The notes: generated from the sequence alone by a model not told the origin. Numbered from the stretch's first letter, positions 7,106 to 15,136 are shown. The stretch is DNA of 30,017 bases from UMGS1649 sp045651205 (GCA_045651205.1 JAZRSA010000007.1:1-30017); one strand, 5' to 3'. Made by a program: numbers and translations.

Positions 7106-8439
7106 TATACTTCCTCCTTTTTAGCGAATGTTGTTTTAAATGGTTCTACATAGTCAAAATTAAGAATTCCAAATATGTAGTCTGTTTTGTTCATATCTAC
7201 AGCTTCTTTTGCTTCAGTTAAGTTATTAAAGATGTAGATTTGTTCGTTTGGATATCCTGAAAGAATTAACCTTGTAGCTATATCATAAGCATTAGGACCA
7301 GCACAAATAATGTTTTTTACATCAGGTGTGTTTAATATTTCAAAATCTATATCATATAGCCAAGATAAATCATCAAATGCGTATCTTCTGCTTATTTCTT
7401 TCCATCCAATTACTACAGTTTTAGAACCGTTAAATCTTTCTGTGAAAAGTAAAGATTGGTTAAATGTAGTGCTATTTTCATTTTTGTTATTTAACACATA
7501 CACATCACTATCATTGTATTTATAGTGGTTGTACATTTTTGTATTAGCATTAAGCTCACTAATGTGTTTAGCAACTTCTGATTCATCTAATCCTAATGTA
7601 CAAGCAGTAGTATACGCAGCCATTGTATTATATACGCTATATAATAAATCATATTGTAGTTTTAATGTATGTTTGTTATCTATTGTCATTTCGAAGTTAG
7701 GATAATCTATATTTGTAATTTTGTATTTTGATACCGGATGTGTAAAATCACACTTTGGACAATTAAACTTTCCGTGATTTTCAAAATGATAGTACTCATA
7801 TTCTAACTTAGCATTACATTTTGGACAGTAATTTATATTTAAGTTTTTAAATTTTCTGTCTGTATAAGATAAGTTGGTTTTGTCTAAAGAATAATATGTA
7901 GTTTCGTATTCGTTTTCTAAATTAAACTTCATAAGATATGGATCATCACCATTAAGTATCAAGTGAGAGCCTTTTGGCAATGCTTTTTTTATTTCGTTAT
8001 ATACTAAATCTACATGCCCTTGTCTTGGTGGTTGGTCGCGAGTAATGTTTGTTATAACTACATGAGTTGGCTTTACGTCAGGAAATGCAAATTTTGCATA
8101 TCTTTCATCCATCTCAAATACAAACACATCACCTTTAACTTTACCAGATAGTGTACAGTTCTCTAGTAGAGTAGTAGTTATACCAGCTGTTAGGTTTGCG
8201 CCAGATGCATTGTGTACAACTTTGTAACCCATACTTCTATATATGTGAGCTATTATACTAGAAGTACTACCTTTACCGGAAGAACCAGTAACAGCAATTC
8301 TAATTTCTGGTATTTGCAGCTTTGTTAAAAGCTTCTTATCTATTTTTAGTGCAACATCTCCAGGCAATGAGCTTCCGCGTTTAAGAATTTTACCAGCGAA
8401 TATTGCAGCTTTTCCTAAAATTATTGCTAATGATTTCAT
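7105..8439 (-). CDS. murT: MurT-like Mur ligase (lipid II isoglutaminyl synthase subunit family)
   Basis: The 444-residue protein has the MurT architecture: an N-terminal GSSLPGDVALKID segment (22-34), an ATP-binding loop TGSSGKGS (51-58), ITNITRDQ (129-136), a Cys4 zinc ribbon (Cys205, 208, 227, 230) inserted in the central domain, and a C-terminal DLSWLYDIDFE (357-367) corresponding to the family DxSWxxDxDFE segment that supplies an Asp to the GatD active site. MurT activates lipid II glutamate with ATP for amidation by ammonia from GatD. Here the P-loop departs from the usual GTNGKT(T/S), with Gly after the Lys. With the dead GatD partner this suggests altered activity or free-ammonia use. 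It starts 25 bases after its promoter, with an AGAGGTGAT Shine-Dalgarno. Confidence 0.88.
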   Translation of the reverse strand: MKSLAIILGKAAIFAGKILKRGSSLPGDVALKIDKKLLTKLQIPEIRIAVTGSSGKGSTSSIIAHIYRSMGYKVVHNASGANLTAGITTTLLENCTLSGKVKGDVFVFEMDERYAKFAFPDVKPTHVVITNITRDQPPRQGHVDLVYNEIKKALPKGSHLILNGDDPYLMKFNLENEYETTYYSLDKTNLSYTDRKFKNLNINYCPKCNAKLEYEYYHFENHGKFNCPKCDFTHPVSKYKITNIDYPNFEMTIDNKHTLKLQYDLLYSVYNTMAAYTTACTLGLDESEVAKHISELNANTKMYNHYKYNDSDVYVLNNKNENSTTFNQSLLFTERFNGSKTVVIGWKEISRRYAFDDLSWLYDIDFEILNTPDVKNIICAGPNAYDIATRLILSGYPNEQIYIFNNLTEAKEAVDMNKTDYIFGILNFDYVEPFKTTFAKKEEV

Positions 8440-8463
8440 GTTATCACCTCTAAATATATGTAT

Positions 8464-8492
8464 ATTATACTCATAAAAGCCCTATTTTACAA
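8464..8492 (-). promoter_or_regulatory. Promoter of murT-gatD
   Basis: On the minus strand TTGTAA (complement of 8487-8492), 17-base spacer, TATAAT (complement of 8464-8469). It lies downstream of the flippase terminator, so murT-gatD is a separate transcription unit. Confidence 0.75.
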
Positions 8493-8501
8493 GGGTATAA
8501 G

Positions 8502-8531
8502 AAAAAACTCTACGGTTTAGGTAGAGTTTTT
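8502..8531 (-). terminator. Terminator of the flippase gene
   Basis: 11-bp stem AAAAACTCTAC/GTAGAGTTTTT with a 7-base loop (8503-8513 with 8521-8531), giving GUAGAG then six U's on the minus strand. The stem overlaps the stop codon of the flippase gene. Confidence 0.82.
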
Positions 8532-10110
8532 AGAATAAATCAAATATTTTTTTGAATCTTGGTAAAGAAGCTTGTTCTTCTTTGTTAAAGATTCTCATTT
8601 TTAATAATGCAATAGCATATATTAATGCTCCAAATATTACACATATTAACATATTAACTGCAGTAGGAACAAATCTGCTAAATACATTAAATAATACTAA
8701 TACTACAATACCCATTATAGCTGAAGAAACAAGAGGTTTCATATATACGTTCTTTATATCTGGTTTCTTTCTTAGGGTTCTGTATAATACCGCAGTTACT
8801 ATAATACAGTTAACTAGGTGATAAACAATTGTTGTTATTGGAACAATAATTTCACCATAGATTGGTATTAATTTGATATTTAATATATATTTAACAACTG
8901 CTGCTACAAGCACTGACATACCAGGTACAAATAGTTTTCCAATTCCATTTAAAGCTCCTTGAGATACTTGAGCTATAAGTGAGAAGATTATTGCCCATAC
9001 TTCTATTTGAAGAAGCGTTGCACCTAGCGGTGCGTTAGGGAATACTGTATTAAATATTGGAGTAGCAAGTACTGCTAAACCAACCATACATGGGAAAGCT
9101 ATTATTGAAGATAATTTCATAGAGAAATTGATCTTGTTTAGTGCAGCTTGTTTTTCTTTCTTAACAATATGTTCTGTTATTATTGGAATAAGAGGTGTAA
9201 CAAAAGCTACGTTAAATGTGTGTGGTATAGATACTAGAATATCTACTTTACCAACAATAATTCCGTACTTTTCATTAGCTGTAGCTAAGTCATAACCGTA
9301 TTTAGTTAAACCTTCCATAACAGATAATATGTCTACTATTCCAGATAATGAAACAACTATACTTGCAAAAGATATAGGTATTACATATCTTAATATTTTT
9401 TTAATTGTAACACGTGTACTGTCTTGCATGTGTGGTGCAGAGTTTTTAATAGCCTCATAGATACTTTTTCTGTTCTTTTTATAGAAAACATACAAGTAAA
9501 TAAGAGCGGTTAAACATGAAACTGCTGTAGCAGCTGTTGAACCTATAGCCATTATTTCTGGACTTTTGCCAGTTAAAAGTAATACGAATATTACCGAGAA
9601 TACACTGTTTACAATTTGTTCTAAAACTTGTGCTTTACTGTGTGCAGACATATTTTGCATTCCTATGAAATATCCCCTAAACACGGCAGCTATGGAAACG
9701 AACCATACAGCTGGTGCTAGTGTTGCAAGTGTCCAACGCACACCTTCGTTTGAAAGAATATTCGTTGCAATATAATTTGAACCGAACAATAATATACCTG
9801 CAAAGAATAATCCTACAAATGTGAATAATTTAAGTGCTGTCTTAAAGACTTTATGAGCACCTTTTGCGTCACCAACAGCAAGCTTCTCTGAAACAAGCTT
9901 TGAAATAGCATTAGGAACTCCTGTTGTGGCAATCGCTAAAATAAATACATAAACTTTATATCCGGTACCGTAATAACTGTTACCAGCGTCCTGAAATCCT
10001 TCTATATTTGTAAGGATAACTCTATATATAAATCCCAGAAACTTTATTAAAAGCTGAGCGGCCAAAACAACAGTAACACTTTTCATAAATGTTTGTTTTT
10101 TTATAGCCAA
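8530..10110 (-). CDS. SpoVB/MurJ-type polysaccharide or lipid II flippase
   Basis: This very hydrophobic 526-residue protein with about 14 membrane segments belongs to the MOP/MVF superfamily. Its N-terminus (KKQTFMKSVTVVLAAQ, then KFLGFIYRVILTNIEG) is the signature of the Firmicutes SpoVB/YtgP branch, whose members flip lipid-linked cell-wall precursors. The start is taken as TTG at 10108-10110: a strong GGAGGG lies seven bases upstream, the family begins at this KKQTF segment, and the promoter at 10138-10166 leaves no room for the longer frame. An ATG eight codons later is the alternative. It is transcribed alone, beside murT-gatD and opposite tagO, so a role in peptidoglycan or teichoic-acid precursor export is likely. 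Confidence 0.85.
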   Translation of the reverse strand: MAIKKQTFMKSVTVVLAAQLLIKFLGFIYRVILTNIEGFQDAGNSYYGTGYKVYVFILAIATTGVPNAISKLVSEKLAVGDAKGAHKVFKTALKLFTFVGLFFAGILLFGSNYIATNILSNEGVRWTLATLAPAVWFVSIAAVFRGYFIGMQNMSAHSKAQVLEQIVNSVFSVIFVLLLTGKSPEIMAIGSTAATAVSCLTALIYLYVFYKKNRKSIYEAIKNSAPHMQDSTRVTIKKILRYVIPISFASIVVSLSGIVDILSVMEGLTKYGYDLATANEKYGIIVGKVDILVSIPHTFNVAFVTPLIPIITEHIVKKEKQAALNKINFSMKLSSIIAFPCMVGLAVLATPIFNTVFPNAPLGATLLQIEVWAIIFSLIAQVSQGALNGIGKLFVPGMSVLVAAVVKYILNIKLIPIYGEIIVPITTIVYHLVNCIIVTAVLYRTLRKKPDIKNVYMKPLVSSAIMGIVVLVLFNVFSRFVPTAVNMLICVIFGALIYAIALLKMRIFNKEEQASLPRFKKIFDLF

Positions 10111-10137
10111 AAAAATTCCCTCCAATTCTAAGGTAAT

Positions 10138-10166
10138 ATTATATCTTATTTTAAAAGTCATTTCAA
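10138..10166 (-). promoter_or_regulatory. Promoter of the flippase gene
   Basis: On the minus strand TTGAAA (complement of 10161-10166), 17-base spacer, TATAAT (complement of 10138-10143). Its position rules out the long N-terminal extension and supports the TTG start at 10110. Confidence 0.82.
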
Positions 10167-10246
10167 CCAATTTTAATGTTAAATTGTGTGTTTGTATAAA
10201 TATATAAAAATATACAAATAACAATACTAGGAACAATTCCATTTAA

Positions 10247-10275
10247 TTGACTTTAACCTACTTCTGTGGTAAGAT
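10247..10275 (+). promoter_or_regulatory. Promoter of the tagO-yqeY-M16 operon
   Basis: TTGACT (10247-10252), 17-base spacer, TAAGAT (10270-10275), leaving a leader of about 78 bases before tagO. I see no riboswitch-like structure in the leader. Confidence 0.65.
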
Positions 10276-10360
10276 TACTGTGTTAAGTGGGGTAAACACA
10301 CATTAATATATATGAGCTAAAAATTAAATATAGAATAGCACATATTGTGGAGAGTGAAAT

Positions 10361-11461
10361 ATGAGAGAATATATTATATATGGTGCATTAACTTTACTAT
10401 CCTTTTTAGTAAGTTATTTTACAGTGCCTTTTGCGATTAAATTTGCAAAGAAAATGGGGATTATAGATAATCCTAAGCAAGATGATAGAAGAGTGCATAA
10501 AGAACCTACACCGCGTGTTGGTGGTATAGCAATGGTTGCTGGTATGGCAGTAACAATAATTGTATTTTGTATTTTATGTTTAATATTAAACATGGATATA
10601 AACACAAAATTAATTGGATATTCGCTTGGTGGATTAATTATAGTATCAATGGGATTTGTAGATGATATGAAAAATTTAAGACCTTTATACAAATTCTTAT
10701 TCCAATTAATTGCCGGAATGGTAATATACGTATTTGGAATAAGTATAGCGGGTGTAAAAATACCATTCTTATATCCACATATAATAGATTTTGGTTTATG
10801 GTCATTCCCATTAACTCTAGCATGGGTTTTAGGAATAACAAATGCAGTAAATCTAATCGATGGGCTTGACGGACTAGCAGCGGGAATATCTGCAATAGCA
10901 AGTATATCACTACTTGTAATATTCTCATTAGTTGGAGCAAGTATGGAAGCTATAGTAATAACTTTAGCATTAGCAGGAGCAACAATAGGATTTTTACCAT
11001 ATAACTTTAATCCAGCAAAAACATTTATGGGAGATACGGGATCGAATTTCTTGGGATTTACACTAGCAACAGTGTCTATCATGGGAATGGCAAAAGGATA
11101 TACAGTTTTAGCAATAATAGCTCCAATAATTGTTTGTGGTGTACCTGTTTTTGATATGTTGTTTGCAATAGTAAGAAGACTTGCAAAACATCAAAAAATA
11201 ACAGCTCCAGATAAAGGGCATATACATCATAGATTGTTAAAACATGGTTTTTCACAAAAACAAGCAGTATTAATATTATATGGTTTAACAAGTATTTTAG
11301 GAATAACAGCAGTAACATTAGTAAGTGGCTTTGCTGTTCAAGGAATAATATGTATAGTTGTTGCTATAATAATATGGGCAATAGGCTACATATATAATGA
11401 TATAAAAGTGAGAAAAAGTACGATGATTCCAGAGGAAACATCGAAGGAAGATAAAGTTTAG
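10361..11461 (+). CDS. tagO: TagO/WecA-type undecaprenyl-phosphate sugar-1-phosphate transferase
   Basis: The 366-residue polytopic membrane protein of the MraY/WecA family moves a HexNAc-1-phosphate (normally GlcNAc-1-P) from UDP-sugar to undecaprenyl phosphate, the first step in teichoic acid or other wall-glycopolymer synthesis. Visible motifs are PRVGG (51-55), VDD (100-102, Mg-binding), NAVNLIDGLDGL (161-172), FMGDTGS (222-228) and the cytosolic KGHIHHRLL loop (285-293). The HIHH motif and the lack of MraY-specific features place it with TagO/WecA. RBS GTGGAGAG precedes the ATG. First gene of a four-gene operon; yqeY follows after 12 bases. Confidence 0.92.
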   Translation: MREYIIYGALTLLSFLVSYFTVPFAIKFAKKMGIIDNPKQDDRRVHKEPTPRVGGIAMVAGMAVTIIVFCILCLILNMDINTKLIGYSLGGLIIVSMGFVDDMKNLRPLYKFLFQLIAGMVIYVFGISIAGVKIPFLYPHIIDFGLWSFPLTLAWVLGITNAVNLIDGLDGLAAGISAIASISLLVIFSLVGASMEAIVITLALAGATIGFLPYNFNPAKTFMGDTGSNFLGFTLATVSIMGMAKGYTVLAIIAPIIVCGVPVFDMLFAIVRRLAKHQKITAPDKGHIHHRLLKHGFSQKQAVLILYGLTSILGITAVTLVSGFAVQGIICIVVAIIIWAIGYIYNDIKVRKSTMIPEETSKEDKV

Positions 11462-11473
11462 GAGGAATAAAAG

Positions 11474-11923
11474 ATGGGATTAAAACAAGACTTAATGGCA
11501 GCTTTAAAAGAAGCTATGCAAAACAAAGATACATTAAAAAAAGAAACAATAACAATGGTTAGAGCAGCAATACTTCAAGTAGAAAAAGATGGTTTGAAAG
11601 AATTATCTGAAGCAGAAATGGGAACTATAGTTGCTAAAGAAGTTAAAAAGAGAAAAGAATCTATAGCAGATTTCGAAAAAGGTGGAAGACAAGATATAGT
11701 AGATCAACTTAACAAAGAAATAGAAATATTATCTGTATACATGCCAGCGCAACTATCTGAAGAAGAAATAGTTAAAATGGTAGTAGAAGCTATAGCAGCA
11801 GTTGGTGCAACTGGAATGAAAGATATGGGCAAAGTAATGGGAAGCATCAGAGAAAAAACAGCTGGTAAAGCAGATGGTAAATTAGTATCTGATATAGTTA
11901 AAGCAGAATTAGGAAAACTTTAA
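11474..11923 (+). CDS. yqeY: YqeY, GatB/YqeY-domain protein
   Basis: The 149-residue helical protein matches YqeY at full length. The N-terminal domain is LKQDLMAALKEAMQNKDT-like (3-20) and the C-terminal domain has LSVYMPAQLSEEE (86-98), GMKDMGKVMGSIREK (115-129) and KADGKLVSDIVKAEL. The C-terminal half is shared with the tail domain of GatB, which contacts tRNA in the Asp/Glu-tRNA amidotransferase. Free YqeY has no settled function. Preceded by TAGGAGGAAT and only 12 bases after tagO, so translationally linked. Confidence 0.93.
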   Translation: MGLKQDLMAALKEAMQNKDTLKKETITMVRAAILQVEKDGLKELSEAEMGTIVAKEVKKRKESIADFEKGGRQDIVDQLNKEIEILSVYMPAQLSEEEIVKMVVEAIAAVGATGMKDMGKVMGSIREKTAGKADGKLVSDIVKAELGKL

Positions 11924-11971
11924 TAGGCATAAGATATAAGAGGAAATAAAACAAAACTAAAAGGAGCAAGT

Positions 11972-13216
11972 ATGAAAAATATAATTATTAGAAATAGTAA
12001 TAGATTTAAGAGTGTTTTTGCACAAGTTAATATGTTGTTACCACTAACAGCTAAGGACATGAGCAAGAATGCTCTTCTTGCTATGATGCTAAAGAAATCA
12101 AATAGCAAGTATAAAACAGAAAGAGAATTAGAAAGAAAATTAGCAGAGTTATACAACACATCATTTGGTGCAGGTGTAGGAAAAGTATCTAACGCTTACG
12201 ATATTACATTTGGTATAGAAATATTAAATGTAAAATATACAGGTAAAGAAGCTTTAGAACAAGCTGTAGATATTCTTTACTCTGCAATATGTGAACCAAA
12301 CTTTGTAGATGGTAAGTTCGACGTAAAAACATTTGAGTTAGAAAAATCAAGTCTAATGGAAAGAATAGCAGAAGAAAAAGATAACAAGAAAAAGTATGCT
12401 TTAGATTCGTTAGAAAGAGAAATGTTTAAGGGCTCGGATTATGGTTATCCTTTATACGGAACAATGGAAGATGTAGAAAAAATAACTAATGAGGAATTAG
12501 TTAAACACTACTACGATGTAATTTCTAAAGCAGAAATTGTAGTAGCTACAGTTGGTAACTTAGAGAATATGGATGGTCTAGCAGAGGATATATACGCTAG
12601 AATATGTGGAAAGTGTGGAAAACATACAGTAGATATTAAGCCGCTGGTGGAACAAGCAATAGCTAACGAAATAGAAACTAAAATAGAAGAACAAGATATA
12701 AATCAAAGTATAATTTGTATAGGTGCAAGAATAAAAGATGTTAAAACAGAAGATGTATATAAAGCACGTCTTTTTGATAACATTCTTGGCGGAACACCTG
12801 CAGCAAAACTATTCCAAAATGTAAGAGAAAAAGAAAGTTTAGCATACTTTGCAAAATCTATGTACAATATGTTTGCTTCAAGTGTATGTATGTTTGCAGG
12901 AATAGCACCAGAAAAATACGAAAAAGCTAAAGAAGTAATGTTAAAACAATTAGAAGATATCAAGGCCGGAAATGTTTCGGATATTGAATTTAATGCGGCA
13001 AAAGAAAATTTAATTTCTGCATATAAAGAAAAGCAAGATTCTAAAGGTGGTCAAGCAAAAGGTTTATTTAGTAATGAAATATATTTTGGAAGAACAGTAG
13101 ATTTTGATGAAATGATAGAAGAAATATCTAAGCTTACGCTAGATGATGTGGTAGAAATTGCAAATAGAGTAGTTGTAACAAATATCTTTTTATTAGGAGG
13201 TAAGGCTGATGTTTAA
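11972..13216 (+). CDS. M16-family peptidase homologue without active site (YmfF-like)
   Basis: The 414-residue protein is homologous to M16 zinc peptidases, but where the HxxEH motif belongs the sequence reads KNALLAMMLKKSNS (32-45), so it cannot bind the catalytic zinc. The C-terminal half has the LFDNILGGTPAAKLFQNVREKESLAY segment (split here: GGTPAAKLFQ, then REKESLAYFA) typical of the substrate-chamber half. M16 proteins often pair an inactive and an active subunit; the next gene, overlapping by eight bases, is the active one, an arrangement like Bacillus ymfF-ymfH. AAAGGAG precedes the start. Confidence 0.9.
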   Translation: MKNIIIRNSNRFKSVFAQVNMLLPLTAKDMSKNALLAMMLKKSNSKYKTERELERKLAELYNTSFGAGVGKVSNAYDITFGIEILNVKYTGKEALEQAVDILYSAICEPNFVDGKFDVKTFELEKSSLMERIAEEKDNKKKYALDSLEREMFKGSDYGYPLYGTMEDVEKITNEELVKHYYDVISKAEIVVATVGNLENMDGLAEDIYARICGKCGKHTVDIKPLVEQAIANEIETKIEEQDINQSIICIGARIKDVKTEDVYKARLFDNILGGTPAAKLFQNVREKESLAYFAKSMYNMFASSVCMFAGIAPEKYEKAKEVMLKQLEDIKAGNVSDIEFNAAKENLISAYKEKQDSKGGQAKGLFSNEIYFGRTVDFDEMIEEISKLTLDDVVEIANRVVVTNIFLLGGKADV

Positions 13217-14495
13217 AGTAGAAGCGAACTTAAAAACTGGCGAAGAAATATACAAAAAGACATTAGCTAATGGCCTTAAAGTATATGTTTGTAAGAAACC
13301 AGGCTACATTAAAAAGGTTGGTATGTATGGAACTGTTTATGGTTCTATAGACAATGATTTTATAGATATAACAACAGGTGAAAGACTAAAAGTGGAAGAT
13401 GGGATTGCACACTTTTTAGAGCACAAGCTATTTGAACAAGAAGATGCAAACGCACTAGACGTATTTGCTAAAATGGGTGTTAGCTCAAATGCATATACAT
13501 CTTTTGATCATACTGTATACTTCTATGAAACAAGTTCTAAGCACGAAGAATGCTTAAATAAATTATTAGAATTTGTAAATACTCCATATTTTACAGATGA
13601 AAATGTGGAAAAAGAAAAAGGTATAATAGCACAAGAATTAAAAATGTATGAAGATGAACCAAGTTCGGTTGCATATTATAATGTATTAAGAGCTATGTAC
13701 CAAAAATTCCCGCTAAATGTAGATATAGGTGGAACAGTAGAATCTGTATATAGAATAGATAAAGAAGCGTTATATTCTTGCTACAATACTTTCTATAATC
13801 CTGCGAATATGTTTGTAATTGTAATTGGCGATGTGGATGAAGTGGAAACTGTCAACCAAATTGAAAGCTTTTTCAAAGAAAATGTGAATAGAAAAACAGG
13901 AACAGTTGAAAGATTCATACTTGAAGAACCTAAAGAAATAGCAGAAAAGAGAATTGAAAAGAAACTTGATGTGTATATGCCATATATTTGTATGGGATTT
14001 AAACATGAAAAGCGTGACGGAAAGATTAATGCAAGAAATACGGTAATAATGGAAATAATAGATGATGTATGTTTTTCTCCGTTGTCAGATTTCCATGAGA
14101 AAATGTTTAACAGTAAAATTATAACGGAACCAGTAGAAATAACATATGAATCTGGAAAAGAGTTTTCACACACAATTTTATTTGCGGTTTCTAAAAAACA
14201 CGAAGAATGTGAAAAAGAAATAAAAGAGTACTTTAAAGAACTAAGAGAAAATGGAGTAGATGAGAAACTATTCGAAATAGCTAAGAAGAAAAAAGAGGGA
14301 GAGTTAATCTATGATGCAGAAAACTTTATGGGAATCCATAGAACTGTAATAGATAGCATAATTCAAGATACAGATGTGTTCGAAATGGCAAATGTGATAA
14401 AAGATATAACTAAAGAAGAAGTAGATAATTTTATAAAAGAAAATTTAAGAGAAGATAATATGGTTGTATCTAAAGTTACAGAAAAGAAGAAATAA
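13209..14495 (+). CDS. M16-family zinc peptidase, active subunit (YmfH-like)
   Basis: The 428-residue protein carries the inverted zinc motif H68-F-L-E-H72 with the downstream acidic ligand in IIAQELKMYEDEP (Glu143), so it should be a functional metalloendopeptidase. M16 enzymes degrade short unfolded peptides or process peptides inside a clam-shell chamber; the substrate here is unknown. It overlaps the inactive partner by eight bases and has a strong TAGGAGGTAAG Shine-Dalgarno within that gene, which supports 1:1 synthesis and a heterodimer. Last gene of the tagO operon. There is no signal peptide, so it is cytoplasmic. Confidence 0.92.
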   Translation: MFKVEANLKTGEEIYKKTLANGLKVYVCKKPGYIKKVGMYGTVYGSIDNDFIDITTGERLKVEDGIAHFLEHKLFEQEDANALDVFAKMGVSSNAYTSFDHTVYFYETSSKHEECLNKLLEFVNTPYFTDENVEKEKGIIAQELKMYEDEPSSVAYYNVLRAMYQKFPLNVDIGGTVESVYRIDKEALYSCYNTFYNPANMFVIVIGDVDEVETVNQIESFFKENVNRKTGTVERFILEEPKEIAEKRIEKKLDVYMPYICMGFKHEKRDGKINARNTVIMEIIDDVCFSPLSDFHEKMFNSKIITEPVEITYESGKEFSHTILFAVSKKHEECEKEIKEYFKELRENGVDEKLFEIAKKKKEGELIYDAENFMGIHRTVIDSIIQDTDVFEMANVIKDITKEEVDNFIKENLREDNMVVSKVTEKKK

Positions 14496-14506
14496 TATAA
14501 TAAGTT

Positions 14507-14543
14507 AAAATTAAATCCTTAATAAGAGGGATTTAATTTTTTT
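14507..14543 (+). terminator. Terminator of the tagO-M16 operon
   Basis: 12-bp stem AAAATTAAATCC/GGATTTAATTTT (14507-14518 with 14529-14540) with a T-run running on to 14543. It separates the operon from the ncRNA promoter just downstream. Confidence 0.85.
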
Positions 14544-14544
14544 A

Positions 14545-14591
14545 TGTTTTTTCAAAAAACATTTGACAAAATAATATTTAATGTGTATAAT
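14545..14591 (+). promoter_or_regulatory. Perfect consensus promoter of the large ncRNA
   Basis: TTGACA (14563-14568), exactly 17 bases, TATAAT (14586-14591), with an A/T-tract palindrome TGTTTTTT-C-AAAAAACA (14545-14561) directly upstream that could act as an UP element. A double-perfect promoter of this kind is usually seen for very abundant stable RNAs. Expected start about 14598. Confidence 0.9.
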
Positions 14592-14597
14592 AGAAAA

Positions 14598-15042
14598 CGT
14601 TCTGACAATTTAGTTGATACTAACTATGTATCATGTTGTATGTTAGAGTAGTGTTTCACATTCGATTATTGCAAGTGTCTACGAAGCCCGACCACGGGCG
14701 GTGCTATAGGTTAGTAGCGGCGAGCGAACGCTTGGCACTAGAGGACAATGAAACCTTAATCGACGGCTAAGAACCGTTAGTAGAAACACACTTTGATATA
14801 AATATGTTGGATAATCCGATGTATCCGAAAGGACTTGATTATTCAATGAGAATGGCACAAGCGTGCGGGAACACGTGAAGATGTCAGCGGGGAAGACTGC
14901 AAAGTTATACTATATAACACTCCTTTCTAGGCGGGAATGTTACGAATGGGTATAACGCCCCGTAGATGTACAGGATATCCCAATCCTTATCTAACAGTCT
15001 ATAAAGCAAGAGAGAGTCGCGGACAGGACTCTCTCTTTTTTT
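14598..15042 (+). ncRNA. Large structured non-coding RNA, family not recognised
   Basis: About 445 nt between a perfect promoter and a strong terminator, with no credible coding frame and higher GC than its surroundings. I can draw a multi-helix fold closed by a long-range 7-bp helix, TGTTAGA (14641-14647) with TCTAACA (14990-14996). Nested helices: 14651-14657/14783-14789 (7 bp), 14662-14668/14757-14763 (7 bp), hairpin 14686-14699 (GCCCG-ACCA-CGGGC), stem 14701-14706/14733-14738 closing a loop that holds an 18-nt 23S-rRNA-identical segment, arm 14810-14816/14837-14843 with a TCC-GAAA-GGA tip, hairpin 14855-14866, helix 14887-14892/14958-14963, and hairpin 14972-14987. A 5' hairpin lies at 14615-14633. 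It lacks the RNase P, tmRNA, SRP and 6S hallmarks. It could belong to a known 'ornate large RNA' class (OLE, ROOL, raiA and similar), whose consensus sequences I cannot recall well enough to test. Confidence 0.85.
15008..15042 (+). terminator. Terminator of the large ncRNA
   Basis: 11-bp stem AAGAGAGAGTC/GACTCTCTCTT (15008-15018 with 15027-15037), loop GCGGACAG, then a run of seven T's. Confidence 0.93.
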
Positions 15043-15043
15043 A

Positions 15044-15078
15044 TGCCAAAATGTCGAAAAATGCCGAAAAATAGCGAA
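15044..15078 (+). promoter_or_regulatory. Tandem Spo0A-box-like sites
   Basis: Two exact TGNCGAA cores, TGTCGAA (15052-15058) and TGCCGAA (15062-15068), are spaced exactly 10 bp apart on the same helical face. They are flanked by near-matches TGCCAAA (15044-15050) and TAGCGAA (15072-15078). They lie about 64-98 bases upstream of the expected start of the Spo0E-like gene, a position compatible with activation by phosphorylated Spo0A. Confidence 0.6.
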
Positions 15079-15107
15079 ACTTGCGGTCGATTGTTGGTGC
15101 AAAATTA

Positions 15108-15136
15108 TTGACAGCGTAAAATAAAAATGTTATAAA
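15108..15136 (+). promoter_or_regulatory. Promoter of the Spo0E-like gene
   Basis: TTGACA (15108-15113), 17-base spacer, TATAAA (15131-15136). The transcript would begin around 15142, only just ahead of the GAGGG ribosome binding site. Confidence 0.8.

Noticed and set aside
10111..10242. 44-codon N-terminal extension of the flippase
   Set aside because: It reads through a TTGAAA-17-TATAAT promoter and the GGAGGG ribosome binding site that serve the TTG start.
10414..11082. 222-codon minus-strand frame opposite tagO
   Set aside because: It is a shadow of the low-GC tagO coding sequence: composition follows the opposite strand and there is no promoter or Shine-Dalgarno.
14694..14703. ACGGGCGGTG in the ncRNA is complementary to the conserved 16S decoding-region segment CACCGCCCGT
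   Set aside because: A 10-nt match between a 445-nt RNA and a whole rRNA is close to chance expectation, and the bases are already paired in the GCCCG/CGGGC hairpin.
14598..15042. RNase P RNA, tmRNA, SRP RNA, 6S RNA or a group I/II intron as identity of the large ncRNA
   Set aside because: There is no GAGGAAAGTCC or ACAGxAA core of RNase P, no tRNA-like ends with a T-loop and CCA as in tmRNA, no GGAAG/AGCA SRP apical loop, no 6S open-bubble hairpin, no group II domain V, and no split exons.
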